Counted from the stretch's first letter, positions 17,222 through 26,249 are shown. The stretch: 64,000 bases of DNA from Halosegnis marinus (GCF_029338355.1 NZ_CP119802.1:1612001-1676000); one strand, 5' to 3'. The notes: generated by a model not told the origin, from the letters alone. Made by a program: numbers and translations.

Positions 17222-18916
17222 ATGCAGGGGGGAACGGACCGGGGGGTCTCGGAGGTACTGGGCGGGATACTCGTGTTCGCGATACTGGTCAGTGCGCTCG
17301 GCGTCTACCAGTCGGTCGCGGTGCCGAACGCGAACGAGGACGTCGAGCTGGCACACAGCCAGGAGATACAGGGGGACATGGTCGAGCTACGGAACGCGGT
17401 CCGGCGGAGCGCGAGCGCCGGCACCGGCGACACCGTCGGCCTCCGTCTCGGCGTGAACTACCCGCCGCGGACGCTCGGGCTGAACCCCTCCTCCGGGTCG
17501 GGGACCTTCCGAACGACGGGGCCCGCGGCCGTCGTCGTCGCGAACGCGCAGTCCGACGCGGCCGACGTCGGGGACGTCTGGAACGGCACGAACCGGACCT
17601 ACACCACCCGAGCCGTCGCGTTCACCCCCGAGTACAACTACTACCGCGAGGCCGGCACCACGCGCATCGAGGGGACGGTCGCGTACAACGACTTCGGCGA
17701 CGACGGGGCCGTCCCGCTGTCGGGCCAGCGGCTCGTCGACGGGCGCGAGATAACGCTCGTCACGCTGGAGGGCGACCTCGCCACCTCGCAGGCGACCTCG
17801 CTCGCCGTGGACGTGGAACCGGTCAGCGTCTCGCGCTCGACCGTCGGCGTTCGGAACACGTCCGACCCCATCAACGTCACCGTCCCCACACGCGTCCCGG
17901 AGGAGGTCTGGGTGACCGACCTCCTCGCGGGCCAACTCGACGACCCCGGCGCGACCACCTGTGCGGACACCCGAACCGACGACCCCACCGACGACGACAC
18001 GGACGGCGCGTACGTGGCGCAGTGCGTCTACGACGACAGCACCACGCCCGCGAACCTGACGCTGACGCTCGAACCCGGCACGACGTACCGGTTCGACGTC
18101 GCCCGCGTCTCCGTCGGACCCTCGGACGAACCGGAACCGACGCCCGAGTACATCACGGTCGTCAGCGGCGACGGCCAGAGCGTTCCCGAGGGCGGCACAC
18201 GCGAGGTGGTCTTCGAGGTCCGCGACGAGTACGACAACCCCGTGCCCGACGCCGAACTCGACGTCGGACTCAGTCCGATTACACAGGGGAGCGTCTCCGT
18301 CAACGGGAGGGAGAACGCGACCCTGTCCGACGTGACGACGAACGACGACGGCGAACTCGTCGTGACGTACGACGCGCCGGGCGAGATATCCAGCAGTCCC
18401 GTTTCGGTCGATATCCGGACGACGCTCGCGGACGGCTTCGACGGCTACGACGAGTCCGGGCCGGGGAACGCGACCGCGGATATCCGGGTCATCAACGCGA
18501 GCAAGATCAACCGTACCACGACCGCGTTCAATCCCGAGATCGGATTGGTGCTCGAGTCGACCACCTTCGAGAGCGGCACGACGAACCTCGACATCACGTT
18601 CAACAACACCGGCTCCGAGGGACGGGAGATAACCGGTATCCGGTACGCCTTCTTCTTCGGGGAATCGCAGAACAACAACCGAGCGATTTCCCCGTACGCG
18701 GTACTTCAGAGCCCGAACCGAAACCTGACTCTCTCCGGGTCGACGGAGTCGGTCTCGATAGTCGTCCCGCCGGGCGCGAACCGGACGCTCGAGTTCGACG
18801 TCGAGATACGTAACCGCAGTCAGGAGGAGATAGAACAGGGGGATTACTTCGTCTTCTCGGTCCTCATCGACGGCGAGCGTCGCGAGACGTACTTCGTCGC
18901 CCCGACGGCGGAGTAG
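17222..18916 (+). CDS. Large type IV pilin-like surface protein with Ig-like domain
   Basis: A 564-residue protein with a class III signal: a short basic N-terminus (MQGGTDRGVSEVLGG) and one hydrophobic helix (ILVFAILVSALGVYQSV), so it is probably cut by prepilin peptidase before the helix and anchored or assembled in the membrane. The exterior part is Thr/Asn-rich with many N-x-S/T sequons (NGTNRT, NVTVPT, NLTLTL) and a bacterial-Ig-type repeat around residues 320-400 (VPEGGTREVVFEVRDEYDNP). It is far longer than a typical pilin (120-200 aa). Divergent from pilB-pilC, which probably export it. Confidence 0.8.
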   Translation: MQGGTDRGVSEVLGGILVFAILVSALGVYQSVAVPNANEDVELAHSQEIQGDMVELRNAVRRSASAGTGDTVGLRLGVNYPPRTLGLNPSSGSGTFRTTGPAAVVVANAQSDAADVGDVWNGTNRTYTTRAVAFTPEYNYYREAGTTRIEGTVAYNDFGDDGAVPLSGQRLVDGREITLVTLEGDLATSQATSLAVDVEPVSVSRSTVGVRNTSDPINVTVPTRVPEEVWVTDLLAGQLDDPGATTCADTRTDDPTDDDTDGAYVAQCVYDDSTTPANLTLTLEPGTTYRFDVARVSVGPSDEPEPTPEYITVVSGDGQSVPEGGTREVVFEVRDEYDNPVPDAELDVGLSPITQGSVSVNGRENATLSDVTTNDDGELVVTYDAPGEISSSPVSVDIRTTLADGFDGYDESGPGNATADIRVINASKINRTTTAFNPEIGLVLESTTFESGTTNLDITFNNTGSEGREITGIRYAFFFGESQNNNRAISPYAVLQSPNRNLTLSGSTESVSIVVPPGANRTLEFDVEIRNRSQEEIEQGDYFVFSVLIDGERRETYFVAPTAE

Positions 18917-18949
18917 CGACTCCCGTTTTCGGTCGAGAGTGCGGAAAGA

Positions 18950-19020
18950 GCCTAGGCCGGAATTTGAATCCGGGGTCTCGTCCTTACCAAGGACGCGCTT
19001 TACCGCTAAGCTACCCAGGC
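18950..19020 (-). tRNA. tRNA-Thr (anticodon GGT)
   Basis: The minus strand folds as a 71-nt cloverleaf. The acceptor arms are GCCTGGG and CCTAGGC with one G-U pair, the D arm is GCTT...AAGC, the anticodon stem is CGTCC/GGACG around loop TTGGTAA giving anticodon GGT, and the T arm is CCGGA-TTCAAAT-TCCGG. No intron and no encoded CCA. A TATA-like stretch about 30 bases upstream (near 19050, minus sense) overlaps the end of the neighbouring protein gene. Confidence 0.95.
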
Positions 19021-19049
19021 ACGCACTATCGGGTAGCCCGCTGGCGTCT

Positions 19050-19700
19050 TTAGTCGTTTCGATTCAGGGGTCGCCCGCCGCCGGTGACGCCGGCGATTCG
19101 GGTTCGGGCGCCGTCGTCGAACAGCGTCGCGGGTTCGGGGAAGCCGTCGTCGTAGCGGCCGGCGAACTCGCGGGCGAGCGGGCCGGTGTCCCCGGGGGTC
19201 TCCCCGGCGGCCGTGGTGCCGGCGACGAGCGCGAGCGTGAGCACGTCGACTTCGAGTTCGTCGTCGAGCGCGGCCGGGTCGTCGGCGTCGCGGCGTTCGG
19301 TCTGGTCGCGGCCGAACGCGCGGACCACCTCGACGGCCTCGGTGGCGGCGTCGGTGCGCGCGAGCAGGAAGAAGCCGCGCGAGACGAGCACGTCGGCGGC
19401 GAGGATATCGACGTTCGCGCGCTCGCGGGCCTCGCGGGGGGCGTCGCCGCCGTCCCACGGGTCGTCGTTCGCGAGCCGGCGGGTGAGCCGCAGGCCGTCG
19501 TAGATGAGCTGGACGCCGACGGCGCGTTCGGTCAGCGCCGCGGGGTCGGCGCCGGCGCTCTCGGCGGCCAACAGCGTGAGAACGCCGGGGACGGGGGAGC
19601 CGTCGGCGAGGAACGCCTCGATATCGTCCCGGAACTCCTCGGGGACGATGTCGGCGACGGCGTCTCCGGCGGCCCCGCGGACCGCGGCGGCGTAATCCAT
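19050..19700 (-). CDS. Conserved haloarchaeal helical protein (DUF7114-like)
   Basis: A 216-residue soluble, Ala/Asp-rich, mostly helical protein starting MDYAAAVRGAAGDAVADIVP. The layout, with repeated Asp-rich helices such as LIYDGLRLTRRLANDDPW, is vaguely like trans-isoprenyl-synthase helices but lacks a clear DDxxD pair, so I do not call it an enzyme. It resembles a haloarchaea-wide family I remember as DUF7114; the name is unverified. Divergent from the crotonase gene; the 60-base gap holds a CAAAG-AC-CTTTG inverted repeat (19726-19737) about 27 bases from both starts. Confidence 0.7.
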   Translation of the reverse strand: MDYAAAVRGAAGDAVADIVPEEFRDDIEAFLADGSPVPGVLTLLAAESAGADPAALTERAVGVQLIYDGLRLTRRLANDDPWDGGDAPREARERANVDILAADVLVSRGFFLLARTDAATEAVEVVRAFGRDQTERRDADDPAALDDELEVDVLTLALVAGTTAAGETPGDTGPLAREFAGRYDDGFPEPATLFDDGARTRIAGVTGGGRPLNRND

Positions 19701-19760
19701 CGGCCGAAAGTAGGCGAGCGAAGGGCAAAGACCTTTGGAAACCCCCGGCCAGCGTCGCGC

Positions 19761-20468
19761 ATGCTCCGCATCGAGGACGGCGACCGGGTGCGTACGGTGA
19801 CGCTCGACCGGCCCGACGCGCGCAACGCGCTCACGCCCGACGGACTCGACGCGCTCGCCGACGCCGTGACGGAGGCGCCGACGCCCGTGGTCCACCTCCG
19901 CGGGGCGGGCGACGCCTTCTGTGCGGGTGCGGACCTCGCGTCCGTGGCCGCGGCCGCCGAGAGCGAGTCCGCGGGCCGGGCGTTCGTCGCGCGCGGTCAG
20001 CGGACGATGGACGCGATAGAATCGAGCGACGCCGTCGTCGTCGCGGGCGTGAACGGCGCGGCCCGCGGCGGCGGCGTGGAACTCGCGCTCGCGGCCGACG
20101 TGCGTGTCGCGACGCCCGACGCCACCTTCGCGGAGCCCGGGGTCACCTTCGGGCTGTTCGGGGCGTGGGGCGGCACCGTTCGCCTCCCCGAGGCCGTGGG
20201 CGCGAGCCACGCGGCCGACCTGTCGCTGTCCGGCCGGGTCGTCGACGCCGAGGCGGCCCGCGAGGCGGGTCTCGTCTCGCGGGTGGTTCCGGACCCGGCC
20301 GACGTGGCCGCCGAGATAGCCGCCAACGACCCGAGCGCGCTCGCGGCGCTGACGCGGCTGGGTCGCCACCGCGGCACGCGCGCCGAGCGCGAGGCGGCCG
20401 AGGCGGACGCCTTCGTCGCCTTGCTGGACGAACACGCCGACGCGCTGGCGGCGCACCGAAACGGATAG
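19761..20468 (+). CDS. Enoyl-CoA hydratase/isomerase family protein with an atypical active site
   Basis: A 235-residue crotonase-fold protein. The oxyanion-hole segments FCAGADL (53-59) and ARGGGVEL (101-108) are present. The first catalytic Glu of hydratases (rat Glu144) is conserved as Glu107. The second (rat Glu164, in the motif QPE) aligns with Gly127 in FAEPGVTFG, so ordinary hydratase chemistry is doubtful; an isomerase, hydrolase or other crotonase activity is possible. There is no other fatty-acid gene nearby. Confidence 0.85.
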   Translation: MLRIEDGDRVRTVTLDRPDARNALTPDGLDALADAVTEAPTPVVHLRGAGDAFCAGADLASVAAAAESESAGRAFVARGQRTMDAIESSDAVVVAGVNGAARGGGVELALAADVRVATPDATFAEPGVTFGLFGAWGGTVRLPEAVGASHAADLSLSGRVVDAEAAREAGLVSRVVPDPADVAAEIAANDPSALAALTRLGRHRGTRAEREAAEADAFVALLDEHADALAAHRNG

Positions 20469-20494
20469 AAGCGTCCGAGCGACTAGACGGAGCA

Positions 20495-21106
20495 ATGACC
20501 GACTGCGACTACTGCGGGGCCGACTTCGACACGGAGACGGCCTACCTCGAACACCTCGCCGACGAGCACCCCGACGACCTCGGCCCCATCGAACAGCGCC
20601 GGGTCGCGGCGCTCGACGGCGACGACGGGGGTATCGGCGCCGCGCCCGTCGCGCTGGCGCTCGTCCTCGTGGCCGCTGCGGCCGTCGTCGGCTACGTGGT
20701 GTTCTTCTCCGGCGGGGGCTCCGGCACCCCGGACGGCGTCGCGAAGGTGGCCCAGACGCCCACCGACTACCGCGCGGTCCACTACCACGGGACGATGGAG
20801 ATGAGCGTCATGGGCTCCGCGGTGGACTTCTCGCGGGACCGCTACCAGCTCCAGGCGAACGAGTGGCACTTCGAGGCCCGCGACGGCACGGAGTGGCACG
20901 CACACGCCCGCGGCGTCACGCTGGAGTGGGCGATGTACACCCTCGACATCGGCGTCACCGACGACTCCGTGACCTACCGGGGAACGACCTACACCGACGG
21001 GGAGAACGCGAACGTCACCGTCGCGGTGAACGGGGAGGACGTGGACCCGACGCAGTACGTCCTGCAGGAGGGCGATAGCGTCCGCATCGTCGTCGCCGAG
21101 AACTGA
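20495..21106 (+). CDS. C2H2 zinc-finger membrane-anchored protein
   Basis: A 203-residue protein with an N-terminal C2H2-type finger (MTDCDYCGADFDTETAYLEH: Cys 4, Cys 7, His 20, His 25). A single transmembrane helix (about 48-72) follows, then an exterior beta-rich domain of ~125 residues rich in Trp, His and Tyr (EWHFEARDGTEWHAHARG). The finger would be cytoplasmic and the C-terminal domain exterior. Function unknown. It begins 26 bases after the crotonase stop and may be co-transcribed with it. Confidence 0.75.
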   Translation: MTDCDYCGADFDTETAYLEHLADEHPDDLGPIEQRRVAALDGDDGGIGAAPVALALVLVAAAAVVGYVVFFSGGGSGTPDGVAKVAQTPTDYRAVHYHGTMEMSVMGSAVDFSRDRYQLQANEWHFEARDGTEWHAHARGVTLEWAMYTLDIGVTDDSVTYRGTTYTDGENANVTVAVNGEDVDPTQYVLQEGDSVRIVVAEN

Positions 21107-21150
21107 CCCGCGGTCGCGCCGCTTTTGTCCGCGCCGTCCCTACCCCGAGT

Positions 21151-21696
21151 ATGACAGACAGCGCCGCCGACGGCTACGGGGGACTGTTCGGCGCGTTCCC
21201 GTACGCCTTCCGGCGGAGCGACTCGCGGCTGTTCCGGCTGTACGTCGTCGCGGGCGGTCTGCTCGCGGCCCTGCTGGGGCTGGGGTTCGGGCTGGCGTTC
21301 GTCGTCAGCATCGCCCAATCGACGGGCCTCGCGGCCGGGGGAACCTCCTCGTTCGTCCGGACGTTCGTGCTGATGGTCGGCTTCCTCGTCGTGCTCCCCG
21401 TCGTCGGCCCGGTGTTGCTCGTCGCGCGCCACCACCGCCGCGAGGGGTCGGACGCCCGCTACGACCGCGCCGTCGCGGCCGCGGGGCTCGTGTATCTGCT
21501 TTCGCTGTACCTGCTCGTCGTCGCCTCCATCCCGCCGGAGTTCGTCCTCGACGGCGAGCCGACGACCCGGCCCGTTCCCCGCGGCGTCTTCGCGCCCGTC
21601 ATCTCGCTGCTGTACGCCGTGCCCGCGGTCGCCTCGCCGCTGATTCCGGCCGCCGCCGCCGCGCTCGTCTGGCTCGTCCACCGGCGCTACCGGTAG
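21151..21696 (+). CDS. Haloarchaeal four-helix membrane protein of unknown function
   Basis: 181 residues with four hydrophobic segments (about 28-55, 66-90, 108-128 and 140-175) and short charged loops (RHHRREGSDARYDR). No catalytic motif or known family recognised. It lies 44 bases after the zinc-finger membrane protein and is followed by a DUF5812-like gene on the same strand, which suggests a small run of co-oriented, haloarchaea-specific genes. Confidence 0.7.
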   Translation: MTDSAADGYGGLFGAFPYAFRRSDSRLFRLYVVAGGLLAALLGLGFGLAFVVSIAQSTGLAAGGTSSFVRTFVLMVGFLVVLPVVGPVLLVARHHRREGSDARYDRAVAAAGLVYLLSLYLLVVASIPPEFVLDGEPTTRPVPRGVFAPVISLLYAVPAVASPLIPAAAAALVWLVHRRYR

Positions 21697-21737
21697 GGAC
21701 CGACGAGGTGAAACGGCCCGGGGCGCTTTCCTCCCCT

Positions 21738-22223
21738 ATGACCGACGACACCGACGAGACGGAGGGCACCTTCGTCGTCACCCACGCCGAGGCCGACTCC
21801 GCCGTCCTGCGGGACGTGGATTCGAGCCGCGTCCACACGCTGGGCGACAACCCCGGCGTCGAGGCCGGCGACGTGCTGGAGGCGACGCTTGCGCCCGAAC
21901 CGCCGCTGGAGGTGACCCACACCGTGGTCGAGGTGGCCGCGCGCAGAAGCGTCGCCGTCGAGGAGAGCCCCGAACCGCCGACCGCACACGAGCGCGAGGT
22001 CGCCGCCGAGCAGTCGGTGGGCGACCTCACGAAGCGGGAGCGCGCCGGGATGGGCGAGATACACGTGCTCTCGGTGCCGCCCGCGGACACCGACGACGCC
22101 GTCCGCGACGTGGTCGAGGACGACGAGACGCTCGCCCGCGCGGCCCGGATGCCCGACGTGAACCGCGTCGAGGTGCGCTCGGACGCCGACGAGGGTCTCG
22201 TCAGCGTGCGCTACCTTCCCTGA
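21738..22223 (+). CDS. DUF5812-like conserved haloarchaeal protein
   Basis: A 161-residue acidic soluble protein: MTDDTDETEGTFVVTHAEAD, a central PGVEAGDVLEATLAPEPPLEVT segment and a C-terminal ADEGLVSVRYLP. This matches my memory of DUF5812, a haloarchaeal family of unknown function. The start at 21738 is preferred over an ATG ten codons upstream because of the MTDDTD acidic N-terminus. Its last 23 bases overlap the end of the convergent MOSC gene. Confidence 0.75.
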   Translation: MTDDTDETEGTFVVTHAEADSAVLRDVDSSRVHTLGDNPGVEAGDVLEATLAPEPPLEVTHTVVEVAARRSVAVEESPEPPTAHEREVAAEQSVGDLTKRERAGMGEIHVLSVPPADTDDAVRDVVEDDETLARAARMPDVNRVEVRSDADEGLVSVRYLP

Positions 22224-23004
22224 CCGTCCCTCCGACCTCGATTCCGTCCCCGACGGCGACCCGCTCGCCGACCGTTTCCCGCGGCACGCGCGTGTTCACC
22301 ATCAGCCGGAAGTAGTGGTCGTAGCGGCCGCGCGCGGCGAACTCGGGGAGCGTCGCCTCGCGCCGCTCGACGAACCGCTCGCGGAACCCGGGCGTCTCCT
22401 CCCCGGTGTCCGGGTCGCGCGTCGGCACCGCACACCGCTGGCAGGGGTTCACGCCCTCGAAGCGCGTCCCCCCTATCTCGAACGGGACCACCTCGCCCGC
22501 GTCGCCGTAGAGGCGGTCCTCCCAGAACGGCTCCACGCCCGACACCACGAGGTTCGGGCGCAGGCGACGGCACATCCCCGCCGCGTCGACGCCGTCGAAC
22601 CACTCGGCCGTCGCGTCGAGCGTCGCCTCGGCCACCACCGTCGGCCCGGAGAGGTGCGTGTCGTCCGGGAAGCCGCCCGACGCGTCCCGCTCGATACCGA
22701 CCTCGTAGCCGAAGTACGCCGAGAGGAACTCGGCCGCCGCGTCGCGCTCGTCGGGGAGACGGAACGTCTCCCTCGCCCCGTCGCGCGGGCCGACGGTCCA
22801 CGCGCCGCTGTCGGGGTCGAAGTCGCTCGCCAGTCCGTGGACCGCGCGCTCGCGCTTGGCGTTGACGTACTCGCCGTCCGCGTCCACGAGCGCGTACTCG
22901 CGGTCGTGCGAGAGGCCGCCCGCGTCGAGTACCTCGGCGGCGTCGAGCGCGAGCGGGTCCAGCGACTTCACGGGGTAGACGAGCACGCGGGCGAGTTCGG
23001 GCAT
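22201..23004 (-). CDS. MOSC domain protein (YcbX/mARC-like)
   Basis: A 267-residue protein with an N-terminal MOSC_N beta-barrel (ARVLVYPVKSLDPLALDAAEVL) and a C-terminal MOSC domain that includes GVNPCQRCAVPTRDPDTGE, containing the cysteine that binds the molybdenum cofactor in YcbX and mARC. Such proteins reduce N-hydroxylated compounds such as base analogues and amidoximes using Moco. The start ATG at 23004 gives MPELARVLVYP. No partner reductase is fused to it here. Confidence 0.88.
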   Translation of the reverse strand: MPELARVLVYPVKSLDPLALDAAEVLDAGGLSHDREYALVDADGEYVNAKRERAVHGLASDFDPDSGAWTVGPRDGARETFRLPDERDAAAEFLSAYFGYEVGIERDASGGFPDDTHLSGPTVVAEATLDATAEWFDGVDAAGMCRRLRPNLVVSGVEPFWEDRLYGDAGEVVPFEIGGTRFEGVNPCQRCAVPTRDPDTGEETPGFRERFVERREATLPEFAARGRYDHYFRLMVNTRVPRETVGERVAVGDGIEVGGTVREGSAR

Positions 23005-23036
23005 ACCCCCGCTCGGGGCCGGCCGGCCTTGAAGCC

Positions 23037-23261
23037 TCAGGCGAGTTCCGCGAACAACAGCAGGACGCTCGGCGCGACGAGCAGCACCACGCCGGCGAGC
23101 AGCAGCAGCGCCGGCAGGAACAGCAGGCCGGCGTCCGTGAGGAGCCACAGGCCCGCGCCCGCGAGCAGGAGCACCACGCCGAGCAGGCGCAGCGCCCACG
23201 TCACGGCCCCTTCGAGTCCCGAGTCGGCGACCACGTCGACGACTTCGAGCGCCTCGTCCAT
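23037..23261 (-). CDS. Small membrane protein, 74 aa
   Basis: Starts MDEALEVVDVVADSGLEGAV with an acidic amphipathic N-terminus and then two hydrophobic helices (about 22-42 and 45-70), rich in Leu/Val/Ala. No known domain. Same strand as the MOSC gene, 32 bases upstream of it, so possibly in one transcript. Confidence 0.65.
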   Translation of the reverse strand: MDEALEVVDVVADSGLEGAVTWALRLLGVVLLLAGAGLWLLTDAGLLFLPALLLLAGVVLLVAPSVLLLFAELA

Positions 23262-23322
23262 GCCGTCGCGTTCTCACGATGACCACAAAAAAGTCGGCGG
23301 TTCGGGTCGTCGCCGCGAGGTC

Positions 23323-23631
23323 CTATTCCGGCCCGGCGGCGCTCTGGACCCGCCACCCGCCGGCCAGTCCGCAGGCCTCGCGCTCCTCGTAGACGATGTC
23401 GGTCCCGTCCCCGAGTTCGTCGCCGCCCGCCAGCCGCTCGACGCGCAGGGGCACGTCGAGCGAGTCCCCACAACAGCCCACGTCGAGGAACTCCTCCCAC
23501 ACGTCGCCCGGCTCGGGCCGGGGGTAGCGGCGCTTCAGCCACGCCCGGAAGTGGCGGGTGTCCAGTTGGCCGCGCCCCCACCGCGACAGGTCCGCGGGGT
23601 AGGAGACGACGACGCGCTCGGCGACGGTCAT
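23323..23631 (-). CDS. Conserved haloarchaeal protein, 102 aa (DUF7968-like)
   Basis: A soluble protein starting MTVAERVVVSYPADLSRWGR. It has a WLKRRYPRP helix, a paired-cysteine segment VGCCGDSLDVPLRVERL and a C-terminal ACGLAGGWRVQ. The cysteines (Cys-Cys pair plus one later) may bind metal or be redox active, but this is only suggestive. The ATG at 23631 is chosen. It is divergent from secF with a 119-base gap. The family name is recalled, not verified. Confidence 0.65.
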   Translation of the reverse strand: MTVAERVVVSYPADLSRWGRGQLDTRHFRAWLKRRYPRPEPGDVWEEFLDVGCCGDSLDVPLRVERLAGGDELGDGTDIVYEEREACGLAGGWRVQSAAGPE

Positions 23632-23750
23632 GGTCGTGGTAGTCGGTGACGGGGGGGAACGGTTTCGGCCGCCGTCGGCCCCGGTCGGGAGGGGCACCGT
23701 GCCCGTACGTCTTTGAGAAGGCTTATTCGGCGCGTCCGCACAGTCGCCGT

Positions 23751-24608
23751 ATGGTCGAGTTCGACGTACCGGAGGTCGACTACTCCCGGTACTCAAACCG
23801 CCAGCTCGTCGCGGTCCCCCTCGTGTTGCTGGCGCTGGCGCTCGTCGTCATCGCGGGCTTTCTCGTGCTCACGGGCAAGCCCGTCGCCCTCGGCGTCGCC
23901 TTCACGGGCGGCACCGAACTGCGCGTCGGCAACGTCTCCGACCCCGGCTCGCTGGACACCGTCTTCGATACCGAGATAGAGTCCGTCGCGCCGGTGGGAC
24001 AGACCGGCGACCAGTACCTCGTCACCTTCCCGCCGACCGACGAGGACGTGGCGGGCAAGGCCCGCGACGAGGGGTACGCCGTCGAGCAGGCACAGGAACG
24101 GGCGGCCTCCTTCGGGGCCCAGTCACAGCGGCAGGCGCTGTTGGGTATCGGGGTCGCCTTCCTCGGGATGAGCGTGCTCGTGTTCGCGCTGTTCCGCACG
24201 TTCATCCCCTCCATCGCCGTCGTGGCGTCGGCGTTCTCCGACATCGTCATCCCGGTGGCGCTGATGAACCTCCTCGGCATCGAACTCACGCTCGGAACGG
24301 TCGCCGCGCTGCTGATGCTCATCGGTTACAGCGTGGACTCGGACCTCCTGCTCAACAACCACATCCTCAGGCGGCGGGGCGACTTCTACGAGTCCACCTA
24401 CCGGGCGATGCGCACCGGCGTCACGATGACGCTCACCTCCATCGCCGCGATGGCCGTGATGACGCTCACGTCGTCGCTGCTCGGCATTCCGCTGCTGCCC
24501 GAGGTCGGACTCATCCTCGTGTTCGGCCTCTCGGTGGACCTCATGAACACGTACATGCTCAACGTCAGCCTGCTCCGCTACTACAAGTACGAGGCGGTCG
24601 GCTCATGA
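23751..24608 (+). CDS. secF: Protein export membrane protein SecF
   Basis: A 285-residue six-helix RND-type protein that aids Sec-dependent translocation. Helix 1 is LVAVPLVLLALALVVIAGFLVL, followed by the exterior P1-like domain (to ~125) and five more helices containing the conserved LLMLIGYSVDSDLLLNN segment. A TATA-like GGCTTATTC lies about 27 bases before the ATG. The stop overlaps the secD start (ATGA), so the pair is co-translated. The order secF-secD is the reverse of bacteria but usual in haloarchaea. Confidence 0.95.
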   Translation: MVEFDVPEVDYSRYSNRQLVAVPLVLLALALVVIAGFLVLTGKPVALGVAFTGGTELRVGNVSDPGSLDTVFDTEIESVAPVGQTGDQYLVTFPPTDEDVAGKARDEGYAVEQAQERAASFGAQSQRQALLGIGVAFLGMSVLVFALFRTFIPSIAVVASAFSDIVIPVALMNLLGIELTLGTVAALLMLIGYSVDSDLLLNNHILRRRGDFYESTYRAMRTGVTMTLTSIAAMAVMTLTSSLLGIPLLPEVGLILVFGLSVDLMNTYMLNVSLLRYYKYEAVGS

Positions 24609-26182
24609 TCCGGGAGAACTGGCGCATCGTCCTGCTGGTCGTGCTCGTCGTCGCGTCGTCGGCCGCGCTGTTCGGGCCGCTCGGCTCCGGGTCGGCCGCG
24701 GACGGCGGCGACGCGAACGCTACCTCGCCGACGAACCTCCAGTACGGGCTGGAGCTGTCGGGCGGGACGCGCATCCGCGCGCCGCTCGCCGGCCTCCACG
24801 CGACGCCGGACATCGGCGACGCCGACCCGAACCAGCTCCAGCGCGACCTCGCGGCGGAGCTGAACGTCTCGCTCGCGGACGTGGCCGTGCTCAACCCCAC
24901 CCAAGAGCTCCCGAACGGCGCGGTCGAGGTCCGCACCGGGAACGTCACCCGGGCCGAGTTCGCGGCCGCGTTGCGGGCGAACGACATCGACGTGAGCGAG
25001 AACCAGGTCGACCTCGGCGTCACCGAGCGCACCCGCGACCAGACGGTCCGCGTCCTCAACAGCAAGATCAACGAGGGCGGGCTGACCGGCGGCTCCGTGA
25101 CGACCACCCAGACCGAGAACGGGACCTACGTGGTCGTCGAGGTGCCCAACGCGAACCGCTCCGAGGTCATCGGCCTCATCGGCACGCCCGGGCGCGTGCA
25201 GGTCGTCGCGCTCTCGCCCGCGGAGAACGGCACCGGCTTCGAACGCCAGCCGCTGCTCGACCAGAGCGACCTCACCGTCAGCGGCGTCGTGACGCGACAG
25301 ACGCCGGGCGGGGGGACGAGCTACGCCGTCGGCGTCACCGTCTCGAACGACGACGCGGCACAGCGGTTCGCGGACACGATGCGCGAGGAGGGGTTCACCA
25401 GCGAGCAGAACCCCAACGGCATCGGCAACTGCGACTACGAACTCGGCGAGGGGCCGCAGGACGACTCGGAGTACTGCCTGCTCACCGTTCGCGACGGCGA
25501 GACGGTGTACGCCGCGTCGATGGGCGACCTCGCGACCATCATCAACAACGGCGACTTCGTCGCCGACCCCTCCTTCTCCATCGGCGCGCCGAACCAGTCC
25601 ACCGCGCGCCAGCTGGAGCTGGACCTCCGGGCCGGCGCGCTCCCGACGACGCTGAACATCGACGAGGGGACGACCTACTACCTCCAGCCGTCGCTGGCAC
25701 AGGAGTTCAAGACGTTCTCCGTCGTCACCGGCGCGGTCGCGGTGCTCGCCGTCGCGTTCGTCGTCTTCCTCCGCTACCGCGAGGTCGGCGTCGCCGCGCC
25801 GATGGTGCTCACCGCCGCCGCCGAGGTGTATCTCCTCCTCGGCTTCGCGGCGCTCGTCGGGCTGGCGCTCGACCTCTCGCACATCGCCGGCTTCATCGCC
25901 GTCATCGGCACGGGGGTGGACGACCTCGTCATCATCGCCGACGAGATACTGCAGGGCGAGCGCGTCACGACGGGCCGCGTCTTCCAGTCGCGGTTCCGCA
26001 AGGCGTTCTGGGTCATCGGCGCGGCCGCCGCGACGACTATCATCGCGATGAGTCCCCTCGCCGTCCTCTCGCTGGGCGACCTGCAGGGCTTCGCGCTGGT
26101 CACCATCGTCGGCGTCCTGCTCGGCGTCCTCGTCACCCGCCCGGCGTACGGGAACATCCTCCGTAACGTCGTGCTGGACTGA
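24605..26182 (+). CDS. secD: Protein export membrane protein SecD
   Basis: Partner of SecF; 525 residues. Helix 1 (ENWRIVLLVVLVVASSAALF) is followed by the long exterior domain beginning LQYGLELSGGTRIRAPL (the GLDLxGG-type D1 motif), then by five membrane helices after residue ~360, including GTGVDDLVIIADEIL. Many N-x-S/T sequons lie in the exterior part. No operon member follows; the next gene has its own promoter. Confidence 0.95.
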   Translation: MIRENWRIVLLVVLVVASSAALFGPLGSGSAADGGDANATSPTNLQYGLELSGGTRIRAPLAGLHATPDIGDADPNQLQRDLAAELNVSLADVAVLNPTQELPNGAVEVRTGNVTRAEFAAALRANDIDVSENQVDLGVTERTRDQTVRVLNSKINEGGLTGGSVTTTQTENGTYVVVEVPNANRSEVIGLIGTPGRVQVVALSPAENGTGFERQPLLDQSDLTVSGVVTRQTPGGGTSYAVGVTVSNDDAAQRFADTMREEGFTSEQNPNGIGNCDYELGEGPQDDSEYCLLTVRDGETVYAASMGDLATIINNGDFVADPSFSIGAPNQSTARQLELDLRAGALPTTLNIDEGTTYYLQPSLAQEFKTFSVVTGAVAVLAVAFVVFLRYREVGVAAPMVLTAAAEVYLLLGFAALVGLALDLSHIAGFIAVIGTGVDDLVIIADEILQGERVTTGRVFQSRFRKAFWVIGAAAATTIIAMSPLAVLSLGDLQGFALVTIVGVLLGVLVTRPAYGNILRNVVLD

Positions 26183-26249
26183 CGCGCGGGATTTCCTCAC
26201 TTCGTAAGTACTGCCGCGACTAAACCGGCGTTCAGTTTCCGATAGTTTC

